Source of the DNA: Bradyrhizobium glycinis | Lineage (GTDB): Bacteria; Pseudomonadota; Alphaproteobacteria; Rhizobiales; Xanthobacteraceae | Length of the DNA stretch: 64,000 nucleotides | Assembly (NCBI RefSeq): GCF_016031655.1 | Contig: NZ_JACCHQ010000010.1 | Location: forward strand, 147,669-211,668 | Direction of reading: 5' to 3' | Shown: positions 18,406-27,524 of the stretch, piece by piece | Layout of the letters: every line of letters starts with the position of its first letter | Position numbering within the stretch: position 1 is the first letter of the stretch | Notes under the pieces: generated by a model | What the model was told of the DNA's origin: nothing | Database searches by the model: none | What the model saw: only the letters and a program-made list of their open reading frames with translations | Translations under genes and position numbers: made by a program

Positions 18406-18807
18406 ATGAGTATTGGACCCGTGATTTCCGCAGCCGGCCGCAATACGATCGTGGTGGCGCTTGCAAGCCTCGCCCTGATTGCGGCTTCCACATCCCCATC
18501 CGCAGCGGCGTCGGCCGGGACACCGGCCGCCAAGGCGGCTGTTGCCGGCGAGGCCGCCTCCGACGTCACCGATTTCAGCGCACACCGGCGTCGCCATTAC
18601 TATCGACGCGGGCCGAATGCCGCGGGTCTGGCCTTCATGGGCATGGCCGCAGGTCTGATCGGAGGCGCGATCGCCGAGAGCCGCCGCCGCGAATATTACG
18701 AAAACCGCTATTACTACGGCTATGGCCCGCGTTACTACGGCGGCCCTGGTTATTACGGCGGTAGTCCTTACTACTACGATCCGGGCTATGGTTACGCGCC
18801 ATACTGA
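18406..18807 (+). CDS. secreted or membrane Tyr/Gly-rich protein, unknown function
   Basis: 133 residues from the ATG at 18406, with GAGAGGAAA at good distance. Residues 1-40 form a long hydrophobic signal-like leader. A basic stretch HRRRHYYRRGPN is followed by a hydrophobic glycine-alanine segment (AGLAFMGMAAGLIGGAIAES), then a tail of Tyr, Gly and Pro repeats (YYGYGPRYYGGPGYYGG). Such proteins are common in Bradyrhizobium and are usually left as hypothetical. The layout suggests an envelope-associated protein with a flexible aromatic-rich tail. Confidence 0.7.
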   Translation: MSIGPVISAAGRNTIVVALASLALIAASTSPSAAASAGTPAAKAAVAGEAASDVTDFSAHRRRHYYRRGPNAAGLAFMGMAAGLIGGAIAESRRREYYENRYYYGYGPRYYGGPGYYGGSPYYYDPGYGYAPY

Positions 18808-19119
18808 GCGGTCGAGGCCCGCGAAGCGCGCGGATTGCGCGAACCGGGCTGCGAGCGGGTGTTTCGCTTCTCTGTCAACCCATCCGTGCGAAAATATTCC
18901 GCTTTACCGAATTTCGGAAATATCGTATGTGTCGCCCATCCCGGCTCATCTCGAGGGGCGATCATGAGGTCGTCATTGTCGCGAGCCGGGCTTGCGGTGG
19001 ACGCGGCAGCGTCGTGTACGAGAGCTGAGGGCAGGGCGGATTGCTCTCCGTGAGCCCTAAGGCTTCGTACGGACGAGCGGCGCTGTCAGGTTCGTCGCGC
19101 CGGCATTTCGATGGCAACG

Positions 19120-19480
19120 TGCACAAATCCGTCGAACCCTGCGGCGCCAACGAACCGCGCGTACGGCAAAACCGTGTGGTCCTGGCCGTCGTTGCTACGG
19201 TCAAGCTCTGGCGAATGCGGCATCTGCGTCAACCGGCGCGGTGCCGGTGACTTTCGCGGGAGTGAGGGAGGCCAGAACGAACTCGGCTCCCGGGAGAGCG
19301 CGGCATAAGCCGTCCGACCATCGCGCAGGGAAGGCCGTGTGTTGGGCTTCACCTGTATGCTGCTGTGCGGTCTTTTTGCGCTACATCTTCGCGCAGCGGA
19401 CCGCGGGTGCCAGCCGGCACCCGGCCTTCCCTGCGCCCTCTTGGCTCAAGAGGGCGGATTGACCAAGCAAAGCTCGGGCG
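19120..19480 (+). repeat. dispersed, highly structured non-coding repeat
   Basis: This block reads like a degenerate copy of a long non-coding repeat I recall from many Bradyrhizobium sequences, with the phrases AAAACCGTGTGGTCCTGGCC, GGCATAAGCCGTC and GGTCTTTTTGCG. It has a perfect 15-bp inverted repeat (19323-19337 with 19422-19436) and an inner hairpin GGGTGCC..GGCACCC. It has no plausible reading frame. It may encode a structured RNA or be the footprint of an inactive element. Recognition rests on memory, and the boundaries are approximate. Confidence 0.5.
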
Positions 19481-19557
19481 AAATGCGTCGCGAGAAGGCG
19501 AAGGCGTATCTGCAATCTGCAATGCACGTTGGAGAGTTGCTGCGTCGCCCCTTGCTC

Positions 19558-19637
19558 CGTCATTGCGAGCGCAGCGAAGCAATCCAGAATCTTTCCGCGG
19601 TGACAGTCTGGATTGCTTCGCTTCGCTCGCAATGACG
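19558..19637. repeat. long palindromic repeat (REP-like)
   Basis: CGTCATTGCGAGCGCAGCG..CAATCCAGA and TCTGGATTG..CGCTCGCAATGACG form two nearly perfect 30-base arms with a central 20-base spacer. This palindrome type is widespread in rhizobial intergenic DNA. It could form a strong RNA hairpin if transcribed. Confidence 0.8.
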
Positions 19638-20069
19638 AGGAGGAGAGTGCGCGCGCAAGGCTTCGCTCTCATGCCCGGACGCAGCGCATCGTCTCTTCGA
19701 CGATGCGCTGCCGAGCCGGGGCCCATCTCACGACGTCGTCCCGCGCGGCTCTAGGTCCCGGCTCTGCGCCGCAACGTTTGCGCGTTGCAGCTTGTCCGGC
19801 ACACGGGAGAGCTGCATTGCCGCGCTGGAGCACGCCGCCCGCGGACGTCGTTGGCGTCGGCCCATTGCCCGCAATTCCGCCGGCCGTGCCGGTGGACTCA
19901 CCTCCGGCAATCCGGTTCAATGGCGACGAGCTTTCACGCGATCGACCATGTCGGGTGGCATGCCCGAGGCAGGCAAGAGCCTCCCCGCGCCACTTGCGCG
20001 AAACGGTCGGGAGTGCTTTTTGCTGCAAGTTCCCCGCGGGGCGCATCGCCCCCGATCCAGAGAGATGAG

Positions 20070-20483
20070 ATGAGCAAACTCGTTATCCGCGCCGGCGATT
20101 TCACCTTCGATGCCCGTTTCGAGGAGCAAGCGGCGCCCAAAACCGTCGCCGCCTTCCGCAAGGCGCTGCCGTTCGAAAGCCACATCATCCATGTGCGCTG
20201 GAGCGGCGAGGGCGTGTGGATGCCGCTCGGCGACCTCGACTTCGGCGTCGGCTACGAGAACCACACCAGCTATCCCGCGCCCGGCCAGATCATCCTCTAT
20301 CCCGGTGGCATCAGCGAGACCGAGATCCTGCTGGCCTATGGCGGCGTGCATTTTGCGAGCAAGATGGGCCAGCTCGCCGGCAACCATTTCATCACGCTGA
20401 CCTCGGGCCTGGAGAACCTGGCGACGCTGGGCAAGAGCGTGCTGTGGAAGGGCGCGCTACCGATCCGCTTCGAGGAAATCTGA
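20070..20483 (+). CDS. DUF3830 family protein at the head of the purine/ureide operon
   Basis: 137 residues. It fits DUF3830, a cyclophilin-like beta-barrel family: MSKLVIRAGDFTFDARFE, PKTVAAFRKALPF, ENHTSYPAPGQIILYPGG and a central SKMGQLAGNHF. The start at 20070 follows an AGAGAG site. Its stop abuts the GTG start of allantoinase, so it is translated with the ureide genes. No enzymatic role is established for the family to my knowledge; conserved location in purine or hydantoin clusters suggests a catabolic or binding role. No signal peptide, so cytoplasmic. Confidence 0.82.
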   Translation: MSKLVIRAGDFTFDARFEEQAAPKTVAAFRKALPFESHIIHVRWSGEGVWMPLGDLDFGVGYENHTSYPAPGQIILYPGGISETEILLAYGGVHFASKMGQLAGNHFITLTSGLENLATLGKSVLWKGALPIRFEEI

Positions 20484-21419
20484 GTGACTGAGCCCCGCTA
20501 CCCGCGCGATCTCCGCGGCTACGGCCGCAACCCGCCGCATCCGCAATGGCCCGGCAATGCGCGGGTCGCGGTGCAGTTCGTCGTCAATTTCGAAGAGGGC
20601 GGCGAGAACAACATCCTGCACGGCGACCGCGCCTCGGAAGCTTTCCTGTCCGATGTGCTCGGCGCGCAGCCCTGGCCGGGCCAGCGCCACGCCAACATCG
20701 AATCCATGTTTGAATATGGCTCGCGCGCCGGCTTCTGGCGGCTGTGGCGGATGTTCAACGAGCGGAACTGGTCGACCACAGTGTTCGGCGTCGCGACCGC
20801 GCTCAAGCGCAATCCCGAGATTGTCGCTGCGATGAAGGAGGCGGGCTGGGATATCGCCAGCCACAGCCTGAAATGGATCGAGCACAAGGACATGACGGAG
20901 GCGCAGGAGCGCGCCGAGATCGCCGAGTCCATCCGCGTGCATACCGAGGCGACGGGCTCGCGTCCGCTCGGCTGGTACACCGGGCGCTCCTCGATCAACA
21001 CCAATCGTCTGCTGATGGAGGAAGGCGGCTTCCTCTATCTCTGCGACTCCTATGCCGACGATTTGCCCTATTGGGTCAAGGGCGCCAATGGCAAGCAGCT
21101 CATCATTCCGTATACGCTCGATGCCAACGATATGCGCTTCATCAACCCGCAAGGGTTTGCTGAGGGCGAGCAGTTCTACACCTATCTGAAGGACGCCTTC
21201 GACGTGCTCTACGCGGAAGGCGAAACCGCGCCGAAGATGATGTCGGTCGGCCTGCATTGCCGCCTCGCCGGCCGGCCCGGCCGCGCAGCAGGCTTGATGC
21301 GCTTCCTCGATTATATCGGCAAGCACGAGCGCGTCTGGGTGCCGACGCGGCTGCAGATCGCGCAGCATTGGCACGAGAAGCACGCCCATCTTGCCGCCGA
21401 CGCATTCGAGATCGGGTGA
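20484..21419 (+). CDS. puuE: allantoinase PuuE (polysaccharide-deacetylase type)
   Basis: 311 residues, the PuuE length. It begins PRDLRGYGRNPPHPQWPG and has the family runs VQFVVNFEEGGENN, GWDIASHSLKWIEH and GWYTGRSS, then LLYLCDSYADDLPYW-like sequence. PuuE enzymes are NodB-fold hydrolases that open the allantoin ring to allantoate without the usual cyclic-amidohydrolase metal site. The GTG start directly follows the DUF3830 stop, and the UraD-HIU hydrolase gene follows after one base, so the three form a tightly coupled operon for late urate degradation in the cytoplasm. Confidence 0.92.
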   Translation: MTEPRYPRDLRGYGRNPPHPQWPGNARVAVQFVVNFEEGGENNILHGDRASEAFLSDVLGAQPWPGQRHANIESMFEYGSRAGFWRLWRMFNERNWSTTVFGVATALKRNPEIVAAMKEAGWDIASHSLKWIEHKDMTEAQERAEIAESIRVHTEATGSRPLGWYTGRSSINTNRLLMEEGGFLYLCDSYADDLPYWVKGANGKQLIIPYTLDANDMRFINPQGFAEGEQFYTYLKDAFDVLYAEGETAPKMMSVGLHCRLAGRPGRAAGLMRFLDYIGKHERVWVPTRLQIAQHWHEKHAHLAADAFEIG

Positions 21420-21420
21420 G

Positions 21421-22311
21421 ATGATGTCGCAGATTTCGCTCGCCGATCTCAACAATGCAAGCACGGCCGACTTCGTCGCGGCGCTCGCCAACGTCGTCGA
21501 ATATTCGCCGTGGATCGCCGAGCAGCTCGCGGCAAAGCGGCCGTTCGCCGGCATCAACGAGCTGCACGCCGCGCTGATGGCGGCGATCCAGAGTGCCGAG
21601 CCTGACGTGCAGCTGGCGCTGATCCGGGCGCATCCCGATCTCGCCAACAAGACGCAGCGCGCCGCCGGCCTCACCGCGGAATCGACCGACGAGCAGAACA
21701 GCGCCGGCCTCGACCGGCTGTCGGATGCCGAATACGCCGCGTTCGAGCGGGCCAACAACGCTTATCGCGACAAGTTCGGCTTTCCTTATATCGTCTGCGT
21801 GCGCCGTCACACCAAGGATTCCGTGCTGCGCGATTTCGAGGCGCGGCTGCTCAACATCGCCAAGTCCGAGATTAGGCGTGCGATCGAGGAGATCGGCCGC
21901 ATCTCCGCGCTGCGCCTCGACCAGCTCGTCGTCGCTGACGACAGGCTGAAGGTGCACGGGCGGCTCTCGACCCATGTGCTGGACAACCAGATTGGCAAAC
22001 CCGCGCCGGGCATCCCGATTGAGCTCGTGGAGCTCGCGAGCCTTGGCGAGAACCGCGTCATCGCGCGCGCGCTGACCAATGTCGACGGCCGCACCGACCA
22101 GCCGCTGATCGGCGGCCGTCCGCTGCCGATCGGCCGCTACGAGCTGCGCTTCAGCGTTGCCAAATATTACGCCGCGCGCAACGTGCCGTTGTCCGATCCG
22201 CCATTCCTCGACGAGATCCCGCTGCGCTTTGCGATCAGCGAGCCGGAAAGCCATTACCACGTGCCGCTGCTGGTCACGCCCTGGAGCTACTCGACTTATC
22301 GCGGCAGCTAG
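21421..22311 (+). CDS. OHCU decarboxylase / 5-hydroxyisourate hydrolase fusion
   Basis: 296 residues carrying two enzymes of urate breakdown in one chain. Residues about 1-165 are UraD (OHCU decarboxylase): FVAALANVVEYSPWIAE, RAHPDLA at 70-75 with the catalytic histidine, and KFGFPYIVCV. Residues about 176-296 are transthyretin-like HIU hydrolase: LSTHVLD (His185), NVDGRTD (Arg224) and the exact C-terminal YRGS signature. HIU hydrolase acts first, then the decarboxylase gives S-allantoin, so domain order is the reverse of reaction order. It starts one base after the puuE stop. Confidence 0.94.
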   Translation: MMSQISLADLNNASTADFVAALANVVEYSPWIAEQLAAKRPFAGINELHAALMAAIQSAEPDVQLALIRAHPDLANKTQRAAGLTAESTDEQNSAGLDRLSDAEYAAFERANNAYRDKFGFPYIVCVRRHTKDSVLRDFEARLLNIAKSEIRRAIEEIGRISALRLDQLVVADDRLKVHGRLSTHVLDNQIGKPAPGIPIELVELASLGENRVIARALTNVDGRTDQPLIGGRPLPIGRYELRFSVAKYYAARNVPLSDPPFLDEIPLRFAISEPESHYHVPLLVTPWSYSTYRGS

Positions 22312-22411
22312 AGCATGATCCGGAAAAGTGCGTAGCGGTTTTCCGATAAGATCATGCACAAACAATAACCTAAAGCGCGATGACGATTCATCCTAGTCGC
22401 ATCGCGCTTTA
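22312..22411. repeat. two-part palindromic repeat, copy 1
   Basis: Part A (22312-22358) is AGCATGATCCGGAAAA..TTTTCCG..GATCATGC; part B (22371-22411) is TAAAGCGCGATG..CATCGCGCTTTA. The same A-B pair appears in reverse orientation at 50468-50578. Part B contains the TAA stop of the permease gene on the minus strand, so the repeat forms the shared 3' end of two convergent genes. Confidence 0.85.
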
Positions 22412-23806
22412 GACATGTTGCGCCGATGCGGCGGCTGACGCTGCGTCAGCTTCCGCGCTAGCGCCACCGCTCACGCCGTTGAAGAAGGCATTGAGCAGCA
22501 CGGACACAACCTCGCAGAGCAGTATGCCGGACTCCAGCAGCGGGTGCAGATCGTGCGGCAGATTACGAAAAAAGCCGGGAGCAACGAGCGGGATCAGTCC
22601 AAAGCCGATCGAGATCGCGACAATGAAGAGATTGTAGCGGTTGTTGCGGAAATCGACCGAGGTGAGGATGCGTGCGCCGGTGGCCGCCACCATGCCGAAC
22701 ATCACGAGGCCGGCGCCGCCGAGCACGACCAGCGGCACCGCCTCCACCAGCGCGGCGAGCTTCGGCAAGAGCCCGAGCACGAGCATGATGCAGCCGCCCG
22801 TCACCGTCACCCAGCGCGAACACACGGCCGTGACCGAGACGAGGCCGACATTCTGCGAAAACGAGGTATAGGGAAACGTGTTGAAGATGCCGCCGAGCAG
22901 CGTGCCGAGGCCGTCGGCGCGCAAGCCCCGGCTCAGGGCTTCGCGGTCAACGGCCTTGCCGGTGATCTCGCCGAGCGCCAGGAACATACCGAGCGATTCG
23001 ATCATCACCACGATCATGACGATGCACATGGTGATGACAGGCACCAGGTGGAATTGCGGCAAGCCGAAGCGGAAGGGAATCACGAGCGCGCCCCAGGAGG
23101 CGGCGGCGACCTTGTCGAAATGCATGACGCCCAGAATGCTTGCGAGCACCGCGCCGGCGATGATGCCGAGCAGCACGGAGACGTTGGCGAGAAACCCGCT
23201 GCCCCATTTGATCAGGCCGAGGATGAAGAGCAGCACGAACAGCGAGATGCCGAGCCCCTGCAATTGCCCATAGGCCGGATTGGGAAAGCTGCCGGGAACG
23301 CCGTCGACCACCTTCGTCAACGTCGGCAGGCCGCCGCCGGCCCAGTTGATGCCGACCCGCATCAGGGAGATGCCGATGATGAGAATGATGGTGCCGGTGA
23401 CGACGGGAGGAAATAACGGCAGCAGCCGGCTGACGAACGGCGCAACGACGATGCCGAACAGGCCGGCGGCGATCACGGAGCCGTAGATGCCGAGCAGGCC
23501 GATGTCGGGTGCAGCCGCCATCGACAGCATCGGGCCGACCGACGCAAAGGTCACACCCATCATCACGGGCAGGCGGATACCGACGCCGGGGAAGCCGACG
23601 CACTGGACCAGCGTCGCAAGTCCGCAGGCGAACAGGTCGGCGCTGATCAGGAAGGCGACGTCCTCCGGCGGCAGCTTCAGCGCGCGGCCGATGATGAGGG
23701 GGACCGCGACCGCGCCGGCATACATCACCAGCACGTGCTGGAGCCCCAGCGCGAGCAGGCGCGGGACCAGCAGGACCTGGTCGACGGGATGGACGTCGTT
23801 GCTCAT
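22409..23806 (-). CDS. NCS2 xanthine/uracil-type permease
   Basis: 465 residues from the ATG at 23806 (GGGGGA site upstream). About 12-14 hydrophobic segments. NCS2/NAT signatures: VGFPGVGIRLPVMMGVTFAS region for the QH-type motif area, and FSQNVGLVSVTAVCSRWV, the family signature with its conserved N-x-G. The branch with purine specificity (UacT/PucJ-like) fits the context: it lies 24 bases after the xanthine dehydrogenase gene on the same strand. It probably imports urate or xanthine with protons across the inner membrane. Exact substrate not decidable by eye. Confidence 0.9.
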   Translation of the reverse strand: MSNDVHPVDQVLLVPRLLALGLQHVLVMYAGAVAVPLIIGRALKLPPEDVAFLISADLFACGLATLVQCVGFPGVGIRLPVMMGVTFASVGPMLSMAAAPDIGLLGIYGSVIAAGLFGIVVAPFVSRLLPLFPPVVTGTIILIIGISLMRVGINWAGGGLPTLTKVVDGVPGSFPNPAYGQLQGLGISLFVLLFILGLIKWGSGFLANVSVLLGIIAGAVLASILGVMHFDKVAAASWGALVIPFRFGLPQFHLVPVITMCIVMIVVMIESLGMFLALGEITGKAVDREALSRGLRADGLGTLLGGIFNTFPYTSFSQNVGLVSVTAVCSRWVTVTGGCIMLVLGLLPKLAALVEAVPLVVLGGAGLVMFGMVAATGARILTSVDFRNNRYNLFIVAISIGFGLIPLVAPGFFRNLPHDLHPLLESGILLCEVVSVLLNAFFNGVSGGASAEADAASAAASAQHV

Positions 23807-23830
23807 GGATGTATCCCCCGAAACATGCAT

Positions 23831-26554
23831 CTAGCCAAATTTATCATGGAGCGCCGGAAACAGCCGGTCCGGCTTGAAGGGCGGCGCGGTGAAGCGAATG
23901 CCGGTGGCATCCGCGATCGCGTTGCCGAGCGCGGCGGCGACCGGATTGTAGGGGCTCTCGCTCATCGACTTCGCGCCCAGCGGGCCGATCGTGTCGGACG
24001 TCTCGGCGAAGAAGACCTCCGTCCGCGGCACGTCGGCGAAAGAGGGCAGGTGGTAGTCGCGGAACTTCGGATTGGTGACGCGGCCGCTCGCGTCGATCAC
24101 CATCTCCTCGTAGAGCGCAGCGCCGAGCGCCTGCGCCACGCCGCCTTCGACCTGACCCCGGCACTGCATGGGATTGGCGACGACGCCCGCGTCCGCGGCG
24201 TGCACGCTCCTGAGAATCCGGAGTTCGCCGGTGCCCCTGTTCACCGCGACGCGAAAGCCCTGCACGTTGAACCCGACCGATCGCGGCGTGCCGCCGGACG
24301 TGCCGCTGCCTGCGAACGGCCGGCCGCGCTCGCGGGCGAGCTTCGCCAGCTCCGCAAAAGGCATGCGGCGGACGCCGCTGACGACGGTGTCCGCATCGAG
24401 CGCGCAAGTCTCTACATCGCACAGCCAGGCGCCGGCGGCCGCCGCCTTCAGCTCGCTCGCAAGCTGCATGGCTGCCGCATGCGTCGCCTTGCCGGCGACG
24501 AAGGTACCGGCGCTGCCATAGGCGCCGGTGTCGTGGCCGCCATGGGCGGTGTCGGACTGGCGCAGATGGATCCTGTCGACGGTCGTCGCCAGCGTGGTCG
24601 CCGCGATCTGGCGATGCACAGTGCTGGTGCCGTTGCCGAACTCGGCGGTGCCGACGGTGAGGTCGAAGCCGCCGCCGTCGTTGAGCGCGATCGTCGCGTC
24701 CGCGAAGTGGCCGGCCGGCGGCACGGTGTCGATCATGGTCAGCGCGATGCCGTCGCCGACCAGCCAATCCGGCGACAGCTCCGGCTGTGGGGCATCGGCC
24801 TGCATCGCGCGCTCGACGAGATCGAGGCACTGGTCGAGCCCGTAGGAGCCGTAGAGCACGTCGTGATATTCGGACGGCGGCGGCGACAGCATGGGATCGC
24901 CGGGCCTCACGATATTGCGCCGGCGCATCTCGTAGGGACTGATGCCGAGCTGCCTCGCCAGTTCGTCGATCGCCGCTTCCACCGCGATCAGCGCCTGCGG
25001 CAAGCCATAGCCGCGAAATGCCCCTGCCGGCACAGTGTTGGTGTAGACGGCGACGCCGTCGACCCGCTTGTTCGGGCAATTGTAGACGGCAATGGACTCC
25101 GCCAGCGCGTGGAACATCACGGGGCCGGCGTGATTGCCGTAGGCGCCGGTGTTGGAGAGCACGTCGAGCTGGAGCGCGGTGAGCTTGCCGTCGCTGTCCG
25201 CGCCCGCCTTGACGTGGATTCGCATCGGATGCCGCGTCGAGGTCGCGATGAACTGCTCCTCGCGTGTCAGCTCAAGTTTGACCGGCCGCCCGGTCTTCAG
25301 CGCGGCAAGCGCCAGGATATCCTCGACGAACATCTCCTGCTTGCCGCCAAAGCCGCCGCCGACGCGTTCGCAGAACACGCGGACCTTGTCCATGGGAAGC
25401 TGAAAGATGTCCGACAGCGCACGCCGGGTCAGGAACGGCACCTGCGTCGAGGTGCGGACGTTGAGCATGCCGGAATCATCGAGCCAGGCGAGGCCGCCAT
25501 GGGTCTCCAGTGCGGCATGCTGCACACGGTGACTGTGAAAGGTGGCCTCGTAGGTAGCGGCGGATGTGGCGAGCGCCGCCGTGACATCGCCGAGCTCGCC
25601 ATGCGTCTCCGCGACCAGGTTGCTCTTTGCATCGGCAACGCGGTTCGCAGTGGTGCGGTCGGGATGAACGACCGGCGCACCCGGTGCCATCGCCTGCTCG
25701 GGATCGATCAGCGCCGGCAGGATCTCGTAACTGACTTTCAGCTCGCGGCACGCCGCCTCGGCAGCGGCTTCGGTGTCGGCGACGACGGCGGCAACCTTCT
25801 GGCCGATGAAACGAACGACGTCATCCAGGACGCGGGTATCCTCCGGGTCCATCCAGTCCTTCTCGTGCCGCGCCGTCGACATCAGGACGGATGGTGCATC
25901 CTCGTGAGTCAGCACGGCGTGAACGCCGGGGATGCTCAACGCGTCCGACGTGTCGATCGCGACGATCCTGGCGTGCGCGTGCGGCGAGCGCAGCAGCTTG
26001 ATGTGCAGCAGGCCATCGATTGCGGTGTCGAAGGTGTAGCGTGCCGTGCCGCGGACCACGTCGGGGCCTGCGGGGGCCGGCAGACTCCGTCCGAAGGCGG
26101 CGCCGGCCTCGACGCTCGCCTCGACATTGGTCTTGCCGAGGATCGCATCCTCGATCGACCGATAGCCGGTGCAGCGGCAGATATTGCCTTTCAGCGCTGT
26201 GCCGAGATCAGTGCGCTGTGCCTGGTTCAGCGAAGCGCAGGTCAGGATCATGCCGGCGGTGCAGAATCCGCATTGAAAGGCCTGCGCATCGAGGAAGGCC
26301 TGCTGCATCGGGTGCGTGCCGTGATCACCGCCAAGGCCTTCGATCGTAGTCACGGTGCGCCCTTCGGCCCGGAACGCCGGAATCAGGCAGCTGTGCACAG
26401 GCTCGCCGTCGAGCAGCACCGTGCAGGCGCCGCAATCGCCGGCATCGCAGCCTTTCTTCACGCCGAAATGGCCGAGCTCGCGCAGGAACGTGCGCAGGCA
26501 CTGGCCGGCGCGCGGCTCCTGGGAGAACGCCTTGCCGTTGACCTCCAGGCTCAT
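23831..26554 (-). CDS. xanthine dehydrogenase, fused FeS and molybdopterin subunits
   Basis: 907 residues. The N-terminal ferredoxin-like domain has cysteines 36, 41, 44 and 56 (GCDAGDCGACTV), and the second [2Fe-2S] domain has cysteines 95, 98, 126 and 128 (CGFC and CRC). From residue about 165 the molybdopterin domain follows, with GGFGGKQE, a Moco-binding GAFRGYG and the late GAKSMSESPYN holding the likely catalytic glutamate. Lack of FAD in this chain and the length are those of the aldehyde-oxidoreductase layout, but the FAD subunit is encoded separately just upstream with an ATGA overlap. With purine neighbours, hypoxanthine/xanthine oxidation to urate is the likely reaction. Confidence 0.9.
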   Translation of the reverse strand: MSLEVNGKAFSQEPRAGQCLRTFLRELGHFGVKKGCDAGDCGACTVLLDGEPVHSCLIPAFRAEGRTVTTIEGLGGDHGTHPMQQAFLDAQAFQCGFCTAGMILTCASLNQAQRTDLGTALKGNICRCTGYRSIEDAILGKTNVEASVEAGAAFGRSLPAPAGPDVVRGTARYTFDTAIDGLLHIKLLRSPHAHARIVAIDTSDALSIPGVHAVLTHEDAPSVLMSTARHEKDWMDPEDTRVLDDVVRFIGQKVAAVVADTEAAAEAACRELKVSYEILPALIDPEQAMAPGAPVVHPDRTTANRVADAKSNLVAETHGELGDVTAALATSAATYEATFHSHRVQHAALETHGGLAWLDDSGMLNVRTSTQVPFLTRRALSDIFQLPMDKVRVFCERVGGGFGGKQEMFVEDILALAALKTGRPVKLELTREEQFIATSTRHPMRIHVKAGADSDGKLTALQLDVLSNTGAYGNHAGPVMFHALAESIAVYNCPNKRVDGVAVYTNTVPAGAFRGYGLPQALIAVEAAIDELARQLGISPYEMRRRNIVRPGDPMLSPPPSEYHDVLYGSYGLDQCLDLVERAMQADAPQPELSPDWLVGDGIALTMIDTVPPAGHFADATIALNDGGGFDLTVGTAEFGNGTSTVHRQIAATTLATTVDRIHLRQSDTAHGGHDTGAYGSAGTFVAGKATHAAAMQLASELKAAAAGAWLCDVETCALDADTVVSGVRRMPFAELAKLARERGRPFAGSGTSGGTPRSVGFNVQGFRVAVNRGTGELRILRSVHAADAGVVANPMQCRGQVEGGVAQALGAALYEEMVIDASGRVTNPKFRDYHLPSFADVPRTEVFFAETSDTIGPLGAKSMSESPYNPVAAALGNAIADATGIRFTAPPFKPDRLFPALHDKFG

Positions 26555-27378
26555 GCGGGTGTCGCTCCGAGCAGCTCGCCGCGAATTTCCTCGGCCAGGC
26601 GCAGCGTCATGTGCTTGCGCCAGAGTGGCGCGCCATGGATGTCCGTGTGGTACAGATCATCGGCAATCTCCTGCATGAGCGCGGCGCGCAGCGCGCTTGC
26701 GTCCGGCGCTTTGCGGAAGCGCAGCTGGATCGGCCGCACCGTCGACGCGGTGACTGTGACTGTCAGCATGCCGTCGGCTTCGAGGCTGCCGATCAGCAGC
26801 GCCGCCGAGCGGCCGACCGGCGCCAGCGAGATCTGGCGGAAGGCTGTACGGCGCTTCAGTGCGGCGATCGGAATGTCGATCTGCCGAAGAAGATCGCCTG
26901 GCGTCAGGCGATTGCGCTGGTTGCCGGTGACGAATTCGGCGACCGGAAGCCTCTGTTCACCGCCGCCGGCCTTCCAGATGGTGCAGACGCCGTCGAGTGC
27001 CGACGTCAGCGAGATCATCGGTCCCGCCGGCAGCGACATGCAGAGATTGCCGCCGACGGTCGCGGTCTTCCAGATCTTGAACGACGCAAGGAAGGCCCGG
27101 CAGCACTGGTTGATCAGCGGCGCTGCGAGCCAATCGGACGGGCAGGCGAGTCCATCGAGCTCTGCGATGGTGCAGGTGGCGGCGATCGAGAGGTGGCTCG
27201 CGGTGATCGTCAGCGCCGGCCATTTCAAATCGGTGAGATCGATCAGTCGCGTCAGATGCGTTTGAGGCTCCGAGAACAGCCAGGTGCCGCCCGCGAGCCA
27301 AGCATCACCTGCCGTCCAAACGGGCAGCTGCGCGCGCGTTTGCGGATGGACGACGGCTGTGATGGTATTCAAGTCCAT
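26551..27378 (-). CDS. xanthine dehydrogenase FAD-binding subunit
   Basis: 275 residues from the ATG at 27378. CO-dehydrogenase-M type FAD domain: LAGGTWLFSEP in the first loop, TATVGGNLCMSLPAGPMI, where the TxGGN motif binds the flavin pyrophosphate, and a C-terminal CODH FAD C-domain. It overlaps the FeS-Moco gene by ATGA, so the two chains are made together, and the FAD passes electrons from the iron-sulfur clusters to NAD+ or another acceptor. Divergent from the 8-oxoguanine deaminase gene (146-base gap). It is a little shorter than common FAD subunits (about 285-300). Confidence 0.9.
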   Translation of the reverse strand: MDLNTITAVVHPQTRAQLPVWTAGDAWLAGGTWLFSEPQTHLTRLIDLTDLKWPALTITASHLSIAATCTIAELDGLACPSDWLAAPLINQCCRAFLASFKIWKTATVGGNLCMSLPAGPMISLTSALDGVCTIWKAGGGEQRLPVAEFVTGNQRNRLTPGDLLRQIDIPIAALKRRTAFRQISLAPVGRSAALLIGSLEADGMLTVTVTASTVRPIQLRFRKAPDASALRAALMQEIADDLYHTDIHGAPLWRKHMTLRLAEEIRGELLGATPA

Positions 27379-27524
27379 GGCTGCGCCAACGCTTCCGACG
27401 GTTGAATGGTCCGAGCGAAGTGTTGCAAGACGGGAGCCAAGTGGCAACAACAAGTCGAAGCAAGGGCGCGATCGTCCTCGGCCTTGCAGGCCCGCCGTCA
27501 GCGTGGGTGAGGAGAAGCAGGATC

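Larger units (their letters stand above)
18808..20069. other. 1.26-kb gene-free region with repeats
   Basis: No frame here has both a ribosome site and a recognisable domain. It contains the structured repeat at about 19120-19480 and the palindrome at 19558-19637 listed separately. The remainder, 19640-20069, looks like decayed sequence leading into the promoter of the purine cluster. Confidence 0.6.

Noticed and set aside
23735..27265. A 1176-codon open frame on the plus strand across the xanthine dehydrogenase genes
   Set aside because: Antisense shadow of two genes with clear motifs; no ribosome site and Arg/Ala/Gly-biased composition, as expected in high-GC DNA.
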